In this document: in pieces, positions 30,615 to 38,419 of the stretch
How positions within the stretch are numbered: position 1 is the stretch's first letter
Layout: each line of letters begins with the position of its first letter
Assembly (NCBI GenBank): GCA_017429345.1
Contig: JAFRPB010000163.1
Location: forward strand, 1-64,000
Length of the DNA: 64,000 bases
Origin: Clostridia bacterium
GTDB taxonomy: Bacteria > Bacillota > Clostridia > Oscillospirales > Acutalibacteraceae
Direction: 5' to 3'
The notes under the pieces: generated by a model
The model's database searches: none
The model's input: the letters and a program-made list of their open reading frames with translations, nothing else
Told to the model about the DNA's origin: nothing
Position numbers and translations under genes: made by a program

Positions 30615-31193
30615 ATGAACTGTATATGTAACAAGTGCAAGGAAAATTTCAGCGTTGAAAAACATGATATCAGGACGATTCATAGCGGTGATATTGACGT
30701 TGAATATTTTTGCTGTCCTAAATGCGGACGAATATACCATGTGCTCACAACAGACGCGGAAATGCGGAAGCTGATCTGTGAAAGAATGAGACTTGCGCAA
30801 TCTGTTCGACTTGCGCGAGCGAAAAGATTTCGAGAGAAAGCCATAAAAAAGCTGCTTGTCGAGATCGATAAAATCAAAGCGAAACAGGAAACGCACTACC
30901 AGGAACTTAAGCCGATCGGTAAAAAAATTCTTGCAGAGATGCAAGATGAAGCTGCGGAAACGGGGGGAATGGCAATGTTGAAAGATTTTGCTATCTGGAA
31001 AGCCGCCGTCGTTAAAAGGAATTATCGATGTCCGAACTGCGGCGGGCGCGTCGGATCAACGACCGGCGAATACAATCCCGACGATATCGAAAAACACGGG
31101 AAAAGAAGATATCTGCTGTGCGGGTTTTGCGCTACGCCCGTCGCATATATCGAAACACGGGAAGTCCCGGAAGACGGGAATTCGGGCGGATGA
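30615..31193 (+). CDS. Double zinc-ribbon protein with helical spacer
   Basis: In this 192-aa protein the N-terminal CICNKC and CCPKCG knuckles and the C-terminal CPNCGGRVG and CGFCATP knuckles form two probable zinc ribbons separated by a basic coiled coil (about 60-110). It is just upstream of the late regulator, coupled by a 4-bp overlap, so a transcription-associated role is possible. Confidence 0.65.
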   Translation: MNCICNKCKENFSVEKHDIRTIHSGDIDVEYFCCPKCGRIYHVLTTDAEMRKLICERMRLAQSVRLARAKRFREKAIKKLLVEIDKIKAKQETHYQELKPIGKKILAEMQDEAAETGGMAMLKDFAIWKAAVVKRNYRCPNCGGRVGSTTGEYNPDDIEKHGKRRYLLCGFCATPVAYIETREVPEDGNSGG

Positions 31194-31735
31194 GCAATGA
31201 GATCGTCGTCGCTTTCGGAATGGGTGCAACCGTAACGCTGATCCTGATGCTTATCGTATGGACTATTTCGGATCGACAGAAAGAACGGGAGGAAATCTAT
31301 CGGATGACTGCTAAAGAATACCTCGAAAACGTGCGCCAAAAACGGGTTGAAATCGAGAGCCTGAAAGCCGAGCTTGCATATCTGCGAGATAACATGGATA
31401 TGCTGAACGGCATTGATTATGCGGCTCCGCGCGTTATATCATCCCCCGAGGGGGATACAGGTATTATAAGCATTATCGCCCGTATGCAGCACCTTGAGCA
31501 TGTGCTTGCGGCGAAGATCGACGTTTACACCGCGCAGCTGTTTGAGGCGGAGTGCATCATCCGGTGCGTCTCGGATGATGTACTTCGCGCTATTCTGATA
31601 GATCGTTATATCAACAATATGACGCCGCAGGAGATCGCCGATAAAATGGGCTATACCGAGCGGCATATCTTCACGCTATTAAAAGACGCCCTATCAAAAA
31701 TCATACTTCCGAAACACTTCAGTAGATTTCAGTAA
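31190..31735 (+). CDS. DUF1492/ArpU-type late regulator with N-terminal membrane helix
   Basis: This 181-aa protein has a transmembrane helix at residues 4-25 (VAFGMGATVTLILMLIVW). From Met40 (MTAKEYLENVRQKRVEIESL) it is a normal DUF1492-type regulator with a coiled coil and a sigma-like HTH at the end (IADKMGYTERHIFTLLKDAL). GGAGG also precedes Met40, so a shorter soluble form may be made. ArpU-type proteins activate late phage promoters; the repeats at its 3' end are likely its sites. Confidence 0.75.
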   Translation: MSNEIVVAFGMGATVTLILMLIVWTISDRQKEREEIYRMTAKEYLENVRQKRVEIESLKAELAYLRDNMDMLNGIDYAAPRVISSPEGDTGIISIIARMQHLEHVLAAKIDVYTAQLFEAECIIRCVSDDVLRAILIDRYINNMTPQEIADKMGYTERHIFTLLKDALSKIILPKHFSRFQ

Positions 31736-31772
31736 AGATTTCAGTGAATTTCAGTCGGATCTGTGCTATTAT
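31718..31772 (+). promoter_or_regulatory. Candidate late promoter with four activator repeats
   Basis: TTCAGT occurs at 31718, 31728, 31740 and 31750 (spacing 10, 12, 10), so all lie on one helix face. An extended -10 TGCTATTAT (31764-31772) follows at a suitable distance, with no good -35 box. This is typical of an activator-dependent promoter. The repeats overlap the stop codon of the regulator gene. Confidence 0.65.
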
Positions 31773-31798
31773 AAGAGCGTAGAAATCTAACCATAAGA

Positions 31799-31826
31799 GC
31801 CGTCCGAAAGGGCGGCAATTTTTATT
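31799..31826 (+). terminator. Terminator just downstream of the late promoter
   Basis: GCCGTCC pairs with GGGCGGC around a GAAA loop and is followed by AATTTTTATT. It can end the early operon. A transcript from the late promoter would meet it after about 45 nt, so readthrough or antitermination would be needed. Confidence 0.6.
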
Positions 31827-31913
31827 GGAGGGAGGTTTTTCGGACAGTGGTGTCGCTCCTTTGCACCGCTGTTTTACGCGCGGCTTGCCCGCAAAAAGAA
31901 AGGAGAAATCATT

Positions 31914-32927
31914 TTGTTTTCAAAAATAACATCGAAATTCAAAAGCAATCCATCTGTCTATTATTCAATGAGCATTGCCGCAACGTGGGCGGGCATCGGC
32001 TCTCTGATGAACGGCGTCATCATGACGCAGACCTACGGCGTCGTTCCGTCCCTGATATGGGTATTCGGCAACACGTTCGCCTGCGTTCTGTTCGGTCTGA
32101 TCGCTCCGCGCATCCCGAAGGTGCGCGAGGTGTTCTGCTCGAAGCCGATGATGTGGATCAACGGCATTATGTGCGTCTTTCAATCCTGGCTGTCGATGAA
32201 CGGCATGCAGACGGTTTTCGCGGACACCGCGCTCGGTGAAAAAGCGGGCATCATTATCGCCTACGCCGAAGCCGTCATTTTTATTATCATCCTGCTCAAA
32301 TTCGGCATGATAAGAAACGTGCTGACCGATAACTACGGCTGGGTGGTCGTTTATCTGCTTGCGGCAGGCGTCACGATCGCCGCGGCGGTCACGTCCCGCG
32401 GAAACTTCAACACGATCGGACTCGGGCTTGAAGCCGAGCCGATGAAGCAGGGCATCTGGAAAGCGATTCTGCTTTTGCCCGGACCGTTCACCTATCCGTA
32501 TTTCTTCCAGATCCTCAATTATAACGACAAGAACGAGGACGGCACGAAGAAGATCAACACGCGCAAGGTGTTCGCCATGGGCGGCATCCTTTTCGGCGTT
32601 TATATGGCGATCATCTTCCTGCTCGCGTGGACGCAGTTCAATCCCGTTCTGAATATCATCAAAGCCGTTCTTATTACGATCATCGGCACGTCGACCTTAT
32701 CGTCCGCGATGTACAGCATTTATATCGCGTTCGGAAAGAAGCTCGGTCTTGCCGTCAACGGCGGTCTTGTGATCGGCTGGCAGTTCCTTATTCCGCTCGG
32801 CGTCATGGGTATGTGGACTCTGATGGCGTCGGTGCGCATCTATTTCGTGATCGGCGGCATCCTGTTCGCGATCGTATGGAACGAGATCGAAAAGCGGAAG
32901 GGGGTGAAGTTATGGAAATCGTGCTGA
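31914..32927 (+). CDS. Multi-pass membrane protein, transporter-like
   Basis: This 337-aa protein has a TTG start (AAAGGAG upstream). About nine hydrophobic helices span most of the length. The N-terminal part (SIAATWAGIGSLMNGVIMTQ, then YGVVPSLIWVFGNTF) is reminiscent of the first helices of sodium/solute-symporter-type carriers, but the length is much shorter. It is the first gene after the late promoter and overlaps the ParB-fold gene by 16 bp. Substrate unknown. Confidence 0.6.
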   Translation: MFSKITSKFKSNPSVYYSMSIAATWAGIGSLMNGVIMTQTYGVVPSLIWVFGNTFACVLFGLIAPRIPKVREVFCSKPMMWINGIMCVFQSWLSMNGMQTVFADTALGEKAGIIIAYAEAVIFIIILLKFGMIRNVLTDNYGWVVVYLLAAGVTIAAAVTSRGNFNTIGLGLEAEPMKQGIWKAILLLPGPFTYPYFFQILNYNDKNEDGTKKINTRKVFAMGGILFGVYMAIIFLLAWTQFNPVLNIIKAVLITIIGTSTLSSAMYSIYIAFGKKLGLAVNGGLVIGWQFLIPLGVMGMWTLMASVRIYFVIGGILFAIVWNEIEKRKGVKLWKSC

Positions 32928-33499
32928 AACCTCTTTCAGAGCTGCATGTGCCGGAAAAGAACGTCCGGCGGCACCCCGAAAAGCAGATAAAGGAATACAT
33001 CCGGTCCCTCGATCAGTTCGGTCAGACGAAGCCGATCCTCATCGACGAAGAAGGCGAGATCATCGCCGGCATCGGATTATACCTCTCCATGCAGCAGCGC
33101 GGCGACACCGAAGCATGGTGCCGGATCATGCCCGACATGACACCGGCGAAAAAGAAAAAGCTCATGCTTGCGGACAACCGTCTGTATGAGCTCGGGATAA
33201 CAGACACAGATGTATTTGAAGATATAATCAAAGAACTTCAGGGCGACGTCGACGTTCCCGGTTACGACGAAGACCTCCTTGAGATGATAAACGCTACTGT
33301 AGCGGAGACGAATGATCTGATCGAATCCTACGGCATATATGGGGAAGATGAAGTAGAAAAGGTCAATCAGACCGTACGAGAAGAACATTCGTCGCCGCCG
33401 GAAAATACGGCGTCGCCTGATTTTGAAGAAGCGCATCCGCCGGCAGAGACGGAGCGATACGTCATCTGCCCGAAATGCGGGGAAAAGATATGCCTGTAA
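32912..33499 (+). CDS. ParB-fold protein with C-terminal zinc knuckle
   Basis: This 195-aa protein starts at the ATG at 32912 (GGGGTG upstream). The ParB/Srx N-terminal domain has PEKNVRRHPEKQIKEYIRSL and EIIAGIGLYLSMQQRG with KKLMLADNRLYELG, the form seen in phage ParB proteins beside terminase and methyltransferase genes. The last ten residues are CPKCGEKICL. It overlaps the PAPS-reductase gene. Confidence 0.78.
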   Translation: MEIVLKPLSELHVPEKNVRRHPEKQIKEYIRSLDQFGQTKPILIDEEGEIIAGIGLYLSMQQRGDTEAWCRIMPDMTPAKKKKLMLADNRLYELGITDTDVFEDIIKELQGDVDVPGYDEDLLEMINATVAETNDLIESYGIYGEDEVEKVNQTVREEHSSPPENTASPDFEEAHPPAETERYVICPKCGEKICL

Positions 33500-34620
33500 A
33501 GAAGCTCGAAAGCACGTCGAACGTGCTCGAAGCCGCGAAGCAGCGTATCAAGAACGTATTCGCGAACGGGTGCAAAATATATTTGAGCTTTTCATGCGGG
33601 AAAGATTCTCTCTGTATGTCATCGCTGACATACGACCTTATCAGGAGCGGAGATATCGACCCGAAACAATTAACAGTCACGTTCATCGATGAGGAAGGTC
33701 TATATCCCTCGATGGTGGACGCTGCGGAACGCTGGCGGAAGAAATTCAAATCCGTCGGCGTTCCGTTTTTATGGTTTTGCCTGCCGTTTAAGCAGGTCAG
33801 CGTGATCGATCATCTGTCAGCGTCCGAGAGCTGGATCACCTGGGAGCCGGGCAAAGAAAACATATGGATCCGAAAGCCGCCGAAGGGCGCGGTCATGTCG
33901 AGTCCGTATCTCAAATATCCCGGTCAGATGAACTATCAGACGTTCTGCACGAAAGCATTTGCTGACGGCATACAGATGATCGGTCTGCGCACCGCAGAAT
34001 CCCTGACGCGTCTCAAGGCGATATCGTGCTCGAATATGGCGACGCTCGGAAGTTTCTTCTATCCGATCTACGACTGGAAGGACGTCGATGTGTGGCTGTA
34101 TATCAAGGAGCGGAACCTTGAGTTCCCGGAGATCTACATGCGCCTGTATGAAGCGGGCGTGAAAAAGAACCAGCTCCGGCTCTGCTGCTTCTTCGGTGAT
34201 ATGTCGACGCAAGGTTTGCGCTGGGTCGCGGAAACCGACAACGCGCTATGGCAGCGCATCGAGCGCAGAGAACCGAACGCATACCTCGTTCTTTTGTATT
34301 GGGACAGTGAGATGTTCCGTCGGTCCACGAATAAGCGCCGGGAGCTTGAGAGCGAAACCGAGGTCAAGGACTACAAAGAGCTCTGCAAAGAGATCCTGTT
34401 CACGGCGCCGCAGAAGTACACGATAGCGCCGGACACGAAGAAGCACCTGCACGACTGGCGCCGCCTGTTCATCAAGAGCAGCGGCATCGCAACGCAGAAG
34501 CATTACAAGACGATGTATGAAGGTCTGCTGTACGGCGATCCGAAAAGCCGCATACTCCGGATCTTATACGTCGATATCTATAACGACTTCGCCACCGACT
34601 GCAAGAAGGGGGTGAGATAA
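33490..34620 (+). CDS. IbrA-like phosphoadenosine phosphosulfate reductase-family protein (copy 2)
   Basis: This 376-aa protein has PP-loop LSFSCGKDSLCMSSL near residue 32 and GLRTAESLTRLKAI near residue 162, parallel to SGGKDS and GIRTDESLNRFRAI in copy 1 (3815-5119). The central Cys-rich LRLCCFFGDMS may bind metal. It directly precedes an IbrB-like gene with no gap, repeating the IbrA-IbrB pairing. The substrate is unknown; nucleotide or DNA sulfur chemistry is one hypothesis. Confidence 0.82.
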   Translation: MPVKKLESTSNVLEAAKQRIKNVFANGCKIYLSFSCGKDSLCMSSLTYDLIRSGDIDPKQLTVTFIDEEGLYPSMVDAAERWRKKFKSVGVPFLWFCLPFKQVSVIDHLSASESWITWEPGKENIWIRKPPKGAVMSSPYLKYPGQMNYQTFCTKAFADGIQMIGLRTAESLTRLKAISCSNMATLGSFFYPIYDWKDVDVWLYIKERNLEFPEIYMRLYEAGVKKNQLRLCCFFGDMSTQGLRWVAETDNALWQRIERREPNAYLVLLYWDSEMFRRSTNKRRELESETEVKDYKELCKEILFTAPQKYTIAPDTKKHLHDWRRLFIKSSGIATQKHYKTMYEGLLYGDPKSRILRILYVDIYNDFATDCKKGVR

Positions 34621-35139
34621 ATGGACTTATTCTCACCGCTTAAATCTCTGCAGTGGGTAGACAGAGCAAAGCTCCGGGCGAACGACTACAACCCGAACAA
34701 GGTCAGCGAGGACAACCTGAAGCTGCTGACACAATCGATCCTCGTCAACGGCTGGACGCTGCCGATCGTAGTACGACCTGACTATACGATCATCGACGGC
34801 TTCCACCGCTGGACGGTAGCGGGACGCGAACCGCTCAAGACGAAGCTCGGCGGCAAGGTGCCCGTCGTTATCGTGGACCACGAGGGCGACGAGAGCGCTG
34901 ACGTGTACGGAACGATCACGCACAACAGAGCAAGAGGAACGCACCTGCTCGAACCGATGAAAGCAATCGTCAAGAAACTGATGGACGAGGGCAAGACGGT
35001 GAAGGAGATCGGGAAGCAGCTCGGCATGAAGCCGGAAGAAGTATTCCGGCTGTCGGGCTTCAACCGCGAGGAGTTCCTTGCGCTCATGACAAAGGACCAC
35101 GACACATACAGCAAGGCTGTCGTCTATGTACAGGTCTGA
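34621..35139 (+). CDS. IbrB-like ParB/sulfiredoxin-fold protein (copy 2)
   Basis: This 172-aa protein starts at the base after the copy-2 stop. TIIDGFHRWTVAGR (about residue 58) and TITHNRARGTHLLEPM (about residue 98) match DGYHRY and TIRHNRARGSHSIELM of copy 1. A short HTH-like region follows (VKEIGKQLGMKPEEVFRLSG). It forms a tight two-gene unit with the PAPS-reductase-family gene. Confidence 0.8.
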   Translation: MDLFSPLKSLQWVDRAKLRANDYNPNKVSEDNLKLLTQSILVNGWTLPIVVRPDYTIIDGFHRWTVAGREPLKTKLGGKVPVVIVDHEGDESADVYGTITHNRARGTHLLEPMKAIVKKLMDEGKTVKEIGKQLGMKPEEVFRLSGFNREEFLALMTKDHDTYSKAVVYVQV

Positions 35140-35540
35140 CGGCTTCTGTACGAGGCGTTATTGCGTCACAGTATCTAAACCGCCGAACGACGGAAAAGCT
35201 CACGCAGGCGATTTGCGGAGCGATGCGGCGGCTTTCAAGGTACTGTGACGAAAAAAATTTTTCAAGCGGGTACGACGACCCCAAATTTCGCGTAGTCAGC
35301 AGGGAAAAATCCGAAGGTTTAATAGGAATTTTCCAACAAAAAAATATGAAAAGTGGGCGGGAATGAAATGCTATTTCGCGACGGACGGCGGGAGCCGTGC
35401 ATTTCAGTCCCGGAGAGCAGCCGATGGTTCTGTACGATCGGACGATAACAAGGTACATTCGCACATCTTTTTGATGTTTTCCTCATTTGCGATATATCTT
35501 GAATTTTGCATCTCCGGGGTTCGCGATTTCGAGGTGGATT
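35140..35540. other. 400-bp non-coding region before terminase; candidate cos site
   Basis: No gene with a ribosome binding site is visible. GTCACAGTA (about 35166) and TACTGTGAC (about 35250) form an inverted repeat enclosing a second one, CCGCCG/CGGCGG. In lambda-type phages cos lies immediately upstream of the Nu1 gene, and both terminase subunits here are of that type, so cos is expected in this segment. Confidence 0.45.
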
Positions 35541-36152
35541 ATGGCAAAACCGAAAGCGATAGCGGAGATCAAGGACGGCGCGGTTTATATCCTACAACCG
35601 GGAACGCCGGTATATGTCAAGACCGCGGACGTTTGCGCGATGACGGGCAAGTCGAACCAGTGGATCGGTCAGCTCACGTCGCAGGGGACGCTGAATAAGA
35701 CGCAGACCGCGTACGGCTCTCTCTATGATCTCACAGATACGGTAAGGGCATATTGTAAAACGATCGAGTCGCGTAACGATAAAAACAAAGTCGACGAAGT
35801 TGAATACGAGAAGCGCGAAGCCGAGGCGAAGCTGAAAAAGTCAAAAGCAACGATCGCGGCACTCGACGCGCTGGAGCGCACGGGGAAAATGCACCGGTCC
35901 GAGGACGTCGCCGCTATGACGGCAGATTTGATTTATACAATCCGAGGCGCGCTTCTCGCTCTTCCCGGACGTCTCGCGGTCGATATGGTCGGTGTGACCG
36001 ATGCGGCAGAAGCTTCCGATCTTATACGCAGAGAGGTGTTCCAGATCATGGAAGAACTCTCGCGTTATAAATACGACAGTGAAAAATACAAGGAGCGCGT
36101 CCGTGAACGGTTATCTCTCGAAGGTAACGACGGTGATTTAGATGAAGAGTAG
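35541..36152 (+). CDS. Terminase small subunit (Nu1-like)
   Basis: This 203-aa protein starts at the ATG at 35541 with GAGGTG upstream. An N-terminal winged-HTH-like region (VYVKTADVCAMTGKSNQWIG) is followed by a coiled coil and a C-terminal region that would bind the large subunit. This is the Nu1 organisation. It binds cos and recruits GpA. It overlaps the large-subunit gene by 11 bp. Confidence 0.8.
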   Translation: MAKPKAIAEIKDGAVYILQPGTPVYVKTADVCAMTGKSNQWIGQLTSQGTLNKTQTAYGSLYDLTDTVRAYCKTIESRNDKNKVDEVEYEKREAEAKLKKSKATIAALDALERTGKMHRSEDVAAMTADLIYTIRGALLALPGRLAVDMVGVTDAAEASDLIRREVFQIMEELSRYKYDSEKYKERVRERLSLEGNDGDLDEE

Positions 36153-38145
36153 ACCTCTGACTGCGGAAGAACTCGAAGATCTGGAGGAACAGGAAGCACA
36201 GCAGAAACAAGAAGAGCTGCGGAAGCTTTACGACCAGCGTCTGAACGCCGCAATCCGAACGATAATCGCCGGTATGAGGCCTCCGGAGAACCTGACGGTT
36301 TCCGAATGGGCGGATAGGTATCGGCGTCTTTCCTCCGAAACCAACGCCTCCGCTGGAGCGTGGCGAACGTCGCGAACGCCGTATCTGAAAGAAATAATGG
36401 ACGCGTTTACCGATCCGCGCGTACGTCATTTGGTGGTCGTCGCAAGCTCACAGGTCGGTAAATCCGAGGCGATCAATAACATGATCGCATATATAATCGA
36501 TCAAGACCCGGGGTCAATACTGTTTGTACACCCGACAACTGTTGACGCAAAAGAATATTCCAAACTGCGAATCGCGCCTATGATACGCGATTGTGCAAGA
36601 CTGAAGCGGAAGGTTGCCGATCCGAAGTCAAGAGATTCCGGAAACACAATCACACAGAAAAGCTATCCCGGTGGAATCCTGACGCTGTGCGGTTCTCAGG
36701 AAGCGCATTCCCTCGCATCGAAACCGATCCGCTATGTTTTCGGCGACGAGCGCGACCGATGGGCGACCAGCGCCGGCAAGGAAGGCGATCCCTGGGGGCT
36801 TGCCACCGCCCGACAAATTACGTTCTATAATGCGAAAGCTGTCGAGGTATCGACGCCGACTGTCAAGGGCGCTTCCGCAATCGACGGCGCCTTTTCAGAC
36901 GGAACAATGGAACGGTGGAAAACGCAGTGCCCTCACTGCGGCGAATATCACGAAATTGTTTTTGCCGATATCCGATTTGAGTACAACGAAATCGTCGTAA
37001 AAAACAAGGTAACTTTTGAGATCACCTCGATTTATTATATCTGCCCCGGATGCGGTGCAGTTTCAACCGAAAAGGAAATAAAAAAACAACCTTCGAAGTG
37101 GGAAGCGGAAAAACCCGAAGCATACGCCCTGCATCATTGCCGTTCGTTCTGGTTGAGTTCATGGGTCTCTCCGTGGGCAACCTGGGAATCGACGATACTT
37201 GAGTTTTTAAAAGCGAAGGGCGACCGGAAGAAAATGCAGGTCGTCTATAATACAAGGTTCGGGCAGCTATGGGAAGACCGCGGAGACCTTGAAGATGAGG
37301 AGTCGATGATGGCGCGGCGCGAGGACTATGAAGCGGAGCTGCCGGACGGCGTGCTTTGCCTGACCTGCGGCGTCGATACACAGGACGACCGATTTGAATA
37401 TGAGGTCGTCGGATACGGGCATTTCGGCGAGAGCTGGGGAATTAAAAAGGGCGTGATCTACGGCCGTCCGGATTCGGACGAAGCGTGGGCGGCGCTCGAC
37501 GATGTGATATCGCGTGTCTATAAATTCAAGAACGGCGTCGGTCTGCCGATCTCTCTGACGCTTATTGACGAATACGGCCATTTTACGCAGGACGTCAGGG
37601 CAAGGTGCCTGGAGCGCGTCAGACTGAAAATATTTCCCGTGCACGGGCGCGGCGGTATGGGAATACCTTATACGTCGCCGCCAAAAAAACAAAAGGTTGT
37701 CATCTCACTGGAAAACGGCCAGAAGAAAATCTATCAGACATATGTTTTTGAGCTGGGCGTCGACGCAGGGAAGCAGATGATCATGGACAACCTGCGCGTG
37801 CACACCGTCGGACCGAAATTCTGCCATTTCCCCCGGCGGGACGATTACGGAAGTCAATATTTCAAGGGGCTGCTCTCGGAGCACCTTGTTTATAACGAGA
37901 ACCTGAAAAATCCGTGGACGTGGGAGAAAATCCCCGGACACGAGCGGAACGAGCCGCTCGATCTTCGAAATTACGCAAACGCCGCCTGTAAGATCCTGTC
38001 GCCCGATTTCGACGCGCTCGACCAGCGGTTGAAGCTGGCGCAGACGCTGCCCGAAGGAAAAACCGCGATTCCGCCGGTAAGACCGCCGAGAAGGGCGGTT
38101 CCAAAGAAAACGAGCGGAAATAACCGAATGTACGATGACTGGTGA
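36142..38145 (+). CDS. Terminase large subunit, GpA family
   Basis: This 667-aa protein has the ATPase Walker A-like VVASSQVGKSEAINN near residue 100 and the GpA-type SILFVHPTTVDAKEYSK. A Zn-finger-like CPHCGEYHE / CPGCGAVS insertion (about 257-310) is followed by the nuclease domain with GVDTQDDRFEYEVVGYG. GpA-type terminases cut at cos and drive packaging. Length is usual for the family. Confidence 0.92.
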   Translation: MKSRPLTAEELEDLEEQEAQQKQEELRKLYDQRLNAAIRTIIAGMRPPENLTVSEWADRYRRLSSETNASAGAWRTSRTPYLKEIMDAFTDPRVRHLVVVASSQVGKSEAINNMIAYIIDQDPGSILFVHPTTVDAKEYSKLRIAPMIRDCARLKRKVADPKSRDSGNTITQKSYPGGILTLCGSQEAHSLASKPIRYVFGDERDRWATSAGKEGDPWGLATARQITFYNAKAVEVSTPTVKGASAIDGAFSDGTMERWKTQCPHCGEYHEIVFADIRFEYNEIVVKNKVTFEITSIYYICPGCGAVSTEKEIKKQPSKWEAEKPEAYALHHCRSFWLSSWVSPWATWESTILEFLKAKGDRKKMQVVYNTRFGQLWEDRGDLEDEESMMARREDYEAELPDGVLCLTCGVDTQDDRFEYEVVGYGHFGESWGIKKGVIYGRPDSDEAWAALDDVISRVYKFKNGVGLPISLTLIDEYGHFTQDVRARCLERVRLKIFPVHGRGGMGIPYTSPPKKQKVVISLENGQKKIYQTYVFELGVDAGKQMIMDNLRVHTVGPKFCHFPRRDDYGSQYFKGLLSEHLVYNENLKNPWTWEKIPGHERNEPLDLRNYANAACKILSPDFDALDQRLKLAQTLPEGKTAIPPVRPPRRAVPKKTSGNNRMYDDW

Positions 38146-38150
38146 TGATT

Positions 38151-38405
38151 ATGACAAGAGCAGAAGCACGGACCTACTACGAATATTATTCAAAGCTCGT
38201 TGACAAGCTCATGGCGGCCAAGCTTGCCCTTGTCAGCAGCGGCGCGAAATCCTACATCGTCGACGACGTAACGCTCACGCGCTTTGATATCGACAAATTA
38301 AGCGCCGATCTCGACGACGCGATCAAAAAGAAGGCGATGTATGAAGCGCTGATGAACGGGCGCAAAGCCCGGAAAGCCGTCGGCGTGATTCCGCGCGACA
38401 TCTGA
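38151..38405 (+). CDS. gpW/DUF6148-like head-tail joining protein
   Basis: This protein is about 84 aa from the third possible start; GTG at 38142 and ATG at 38145 are alternatives. The small basic helical sequence TRAEARTYYEYYSKLVDKLM is typical of the gpW/DUF6148 proteins between GpA and portal genes. Confidence 0.7.
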   Translation: MTRAEARTYYEYYSKLVDKLMAAKLALVSSGAKSYIVDDVTLTRFDIDKLSADLDDAIKKKAMYEALMNGRKARKAVGVIPRDI

Positions 38406-38419
38406 CGGAGGTGTAACGA

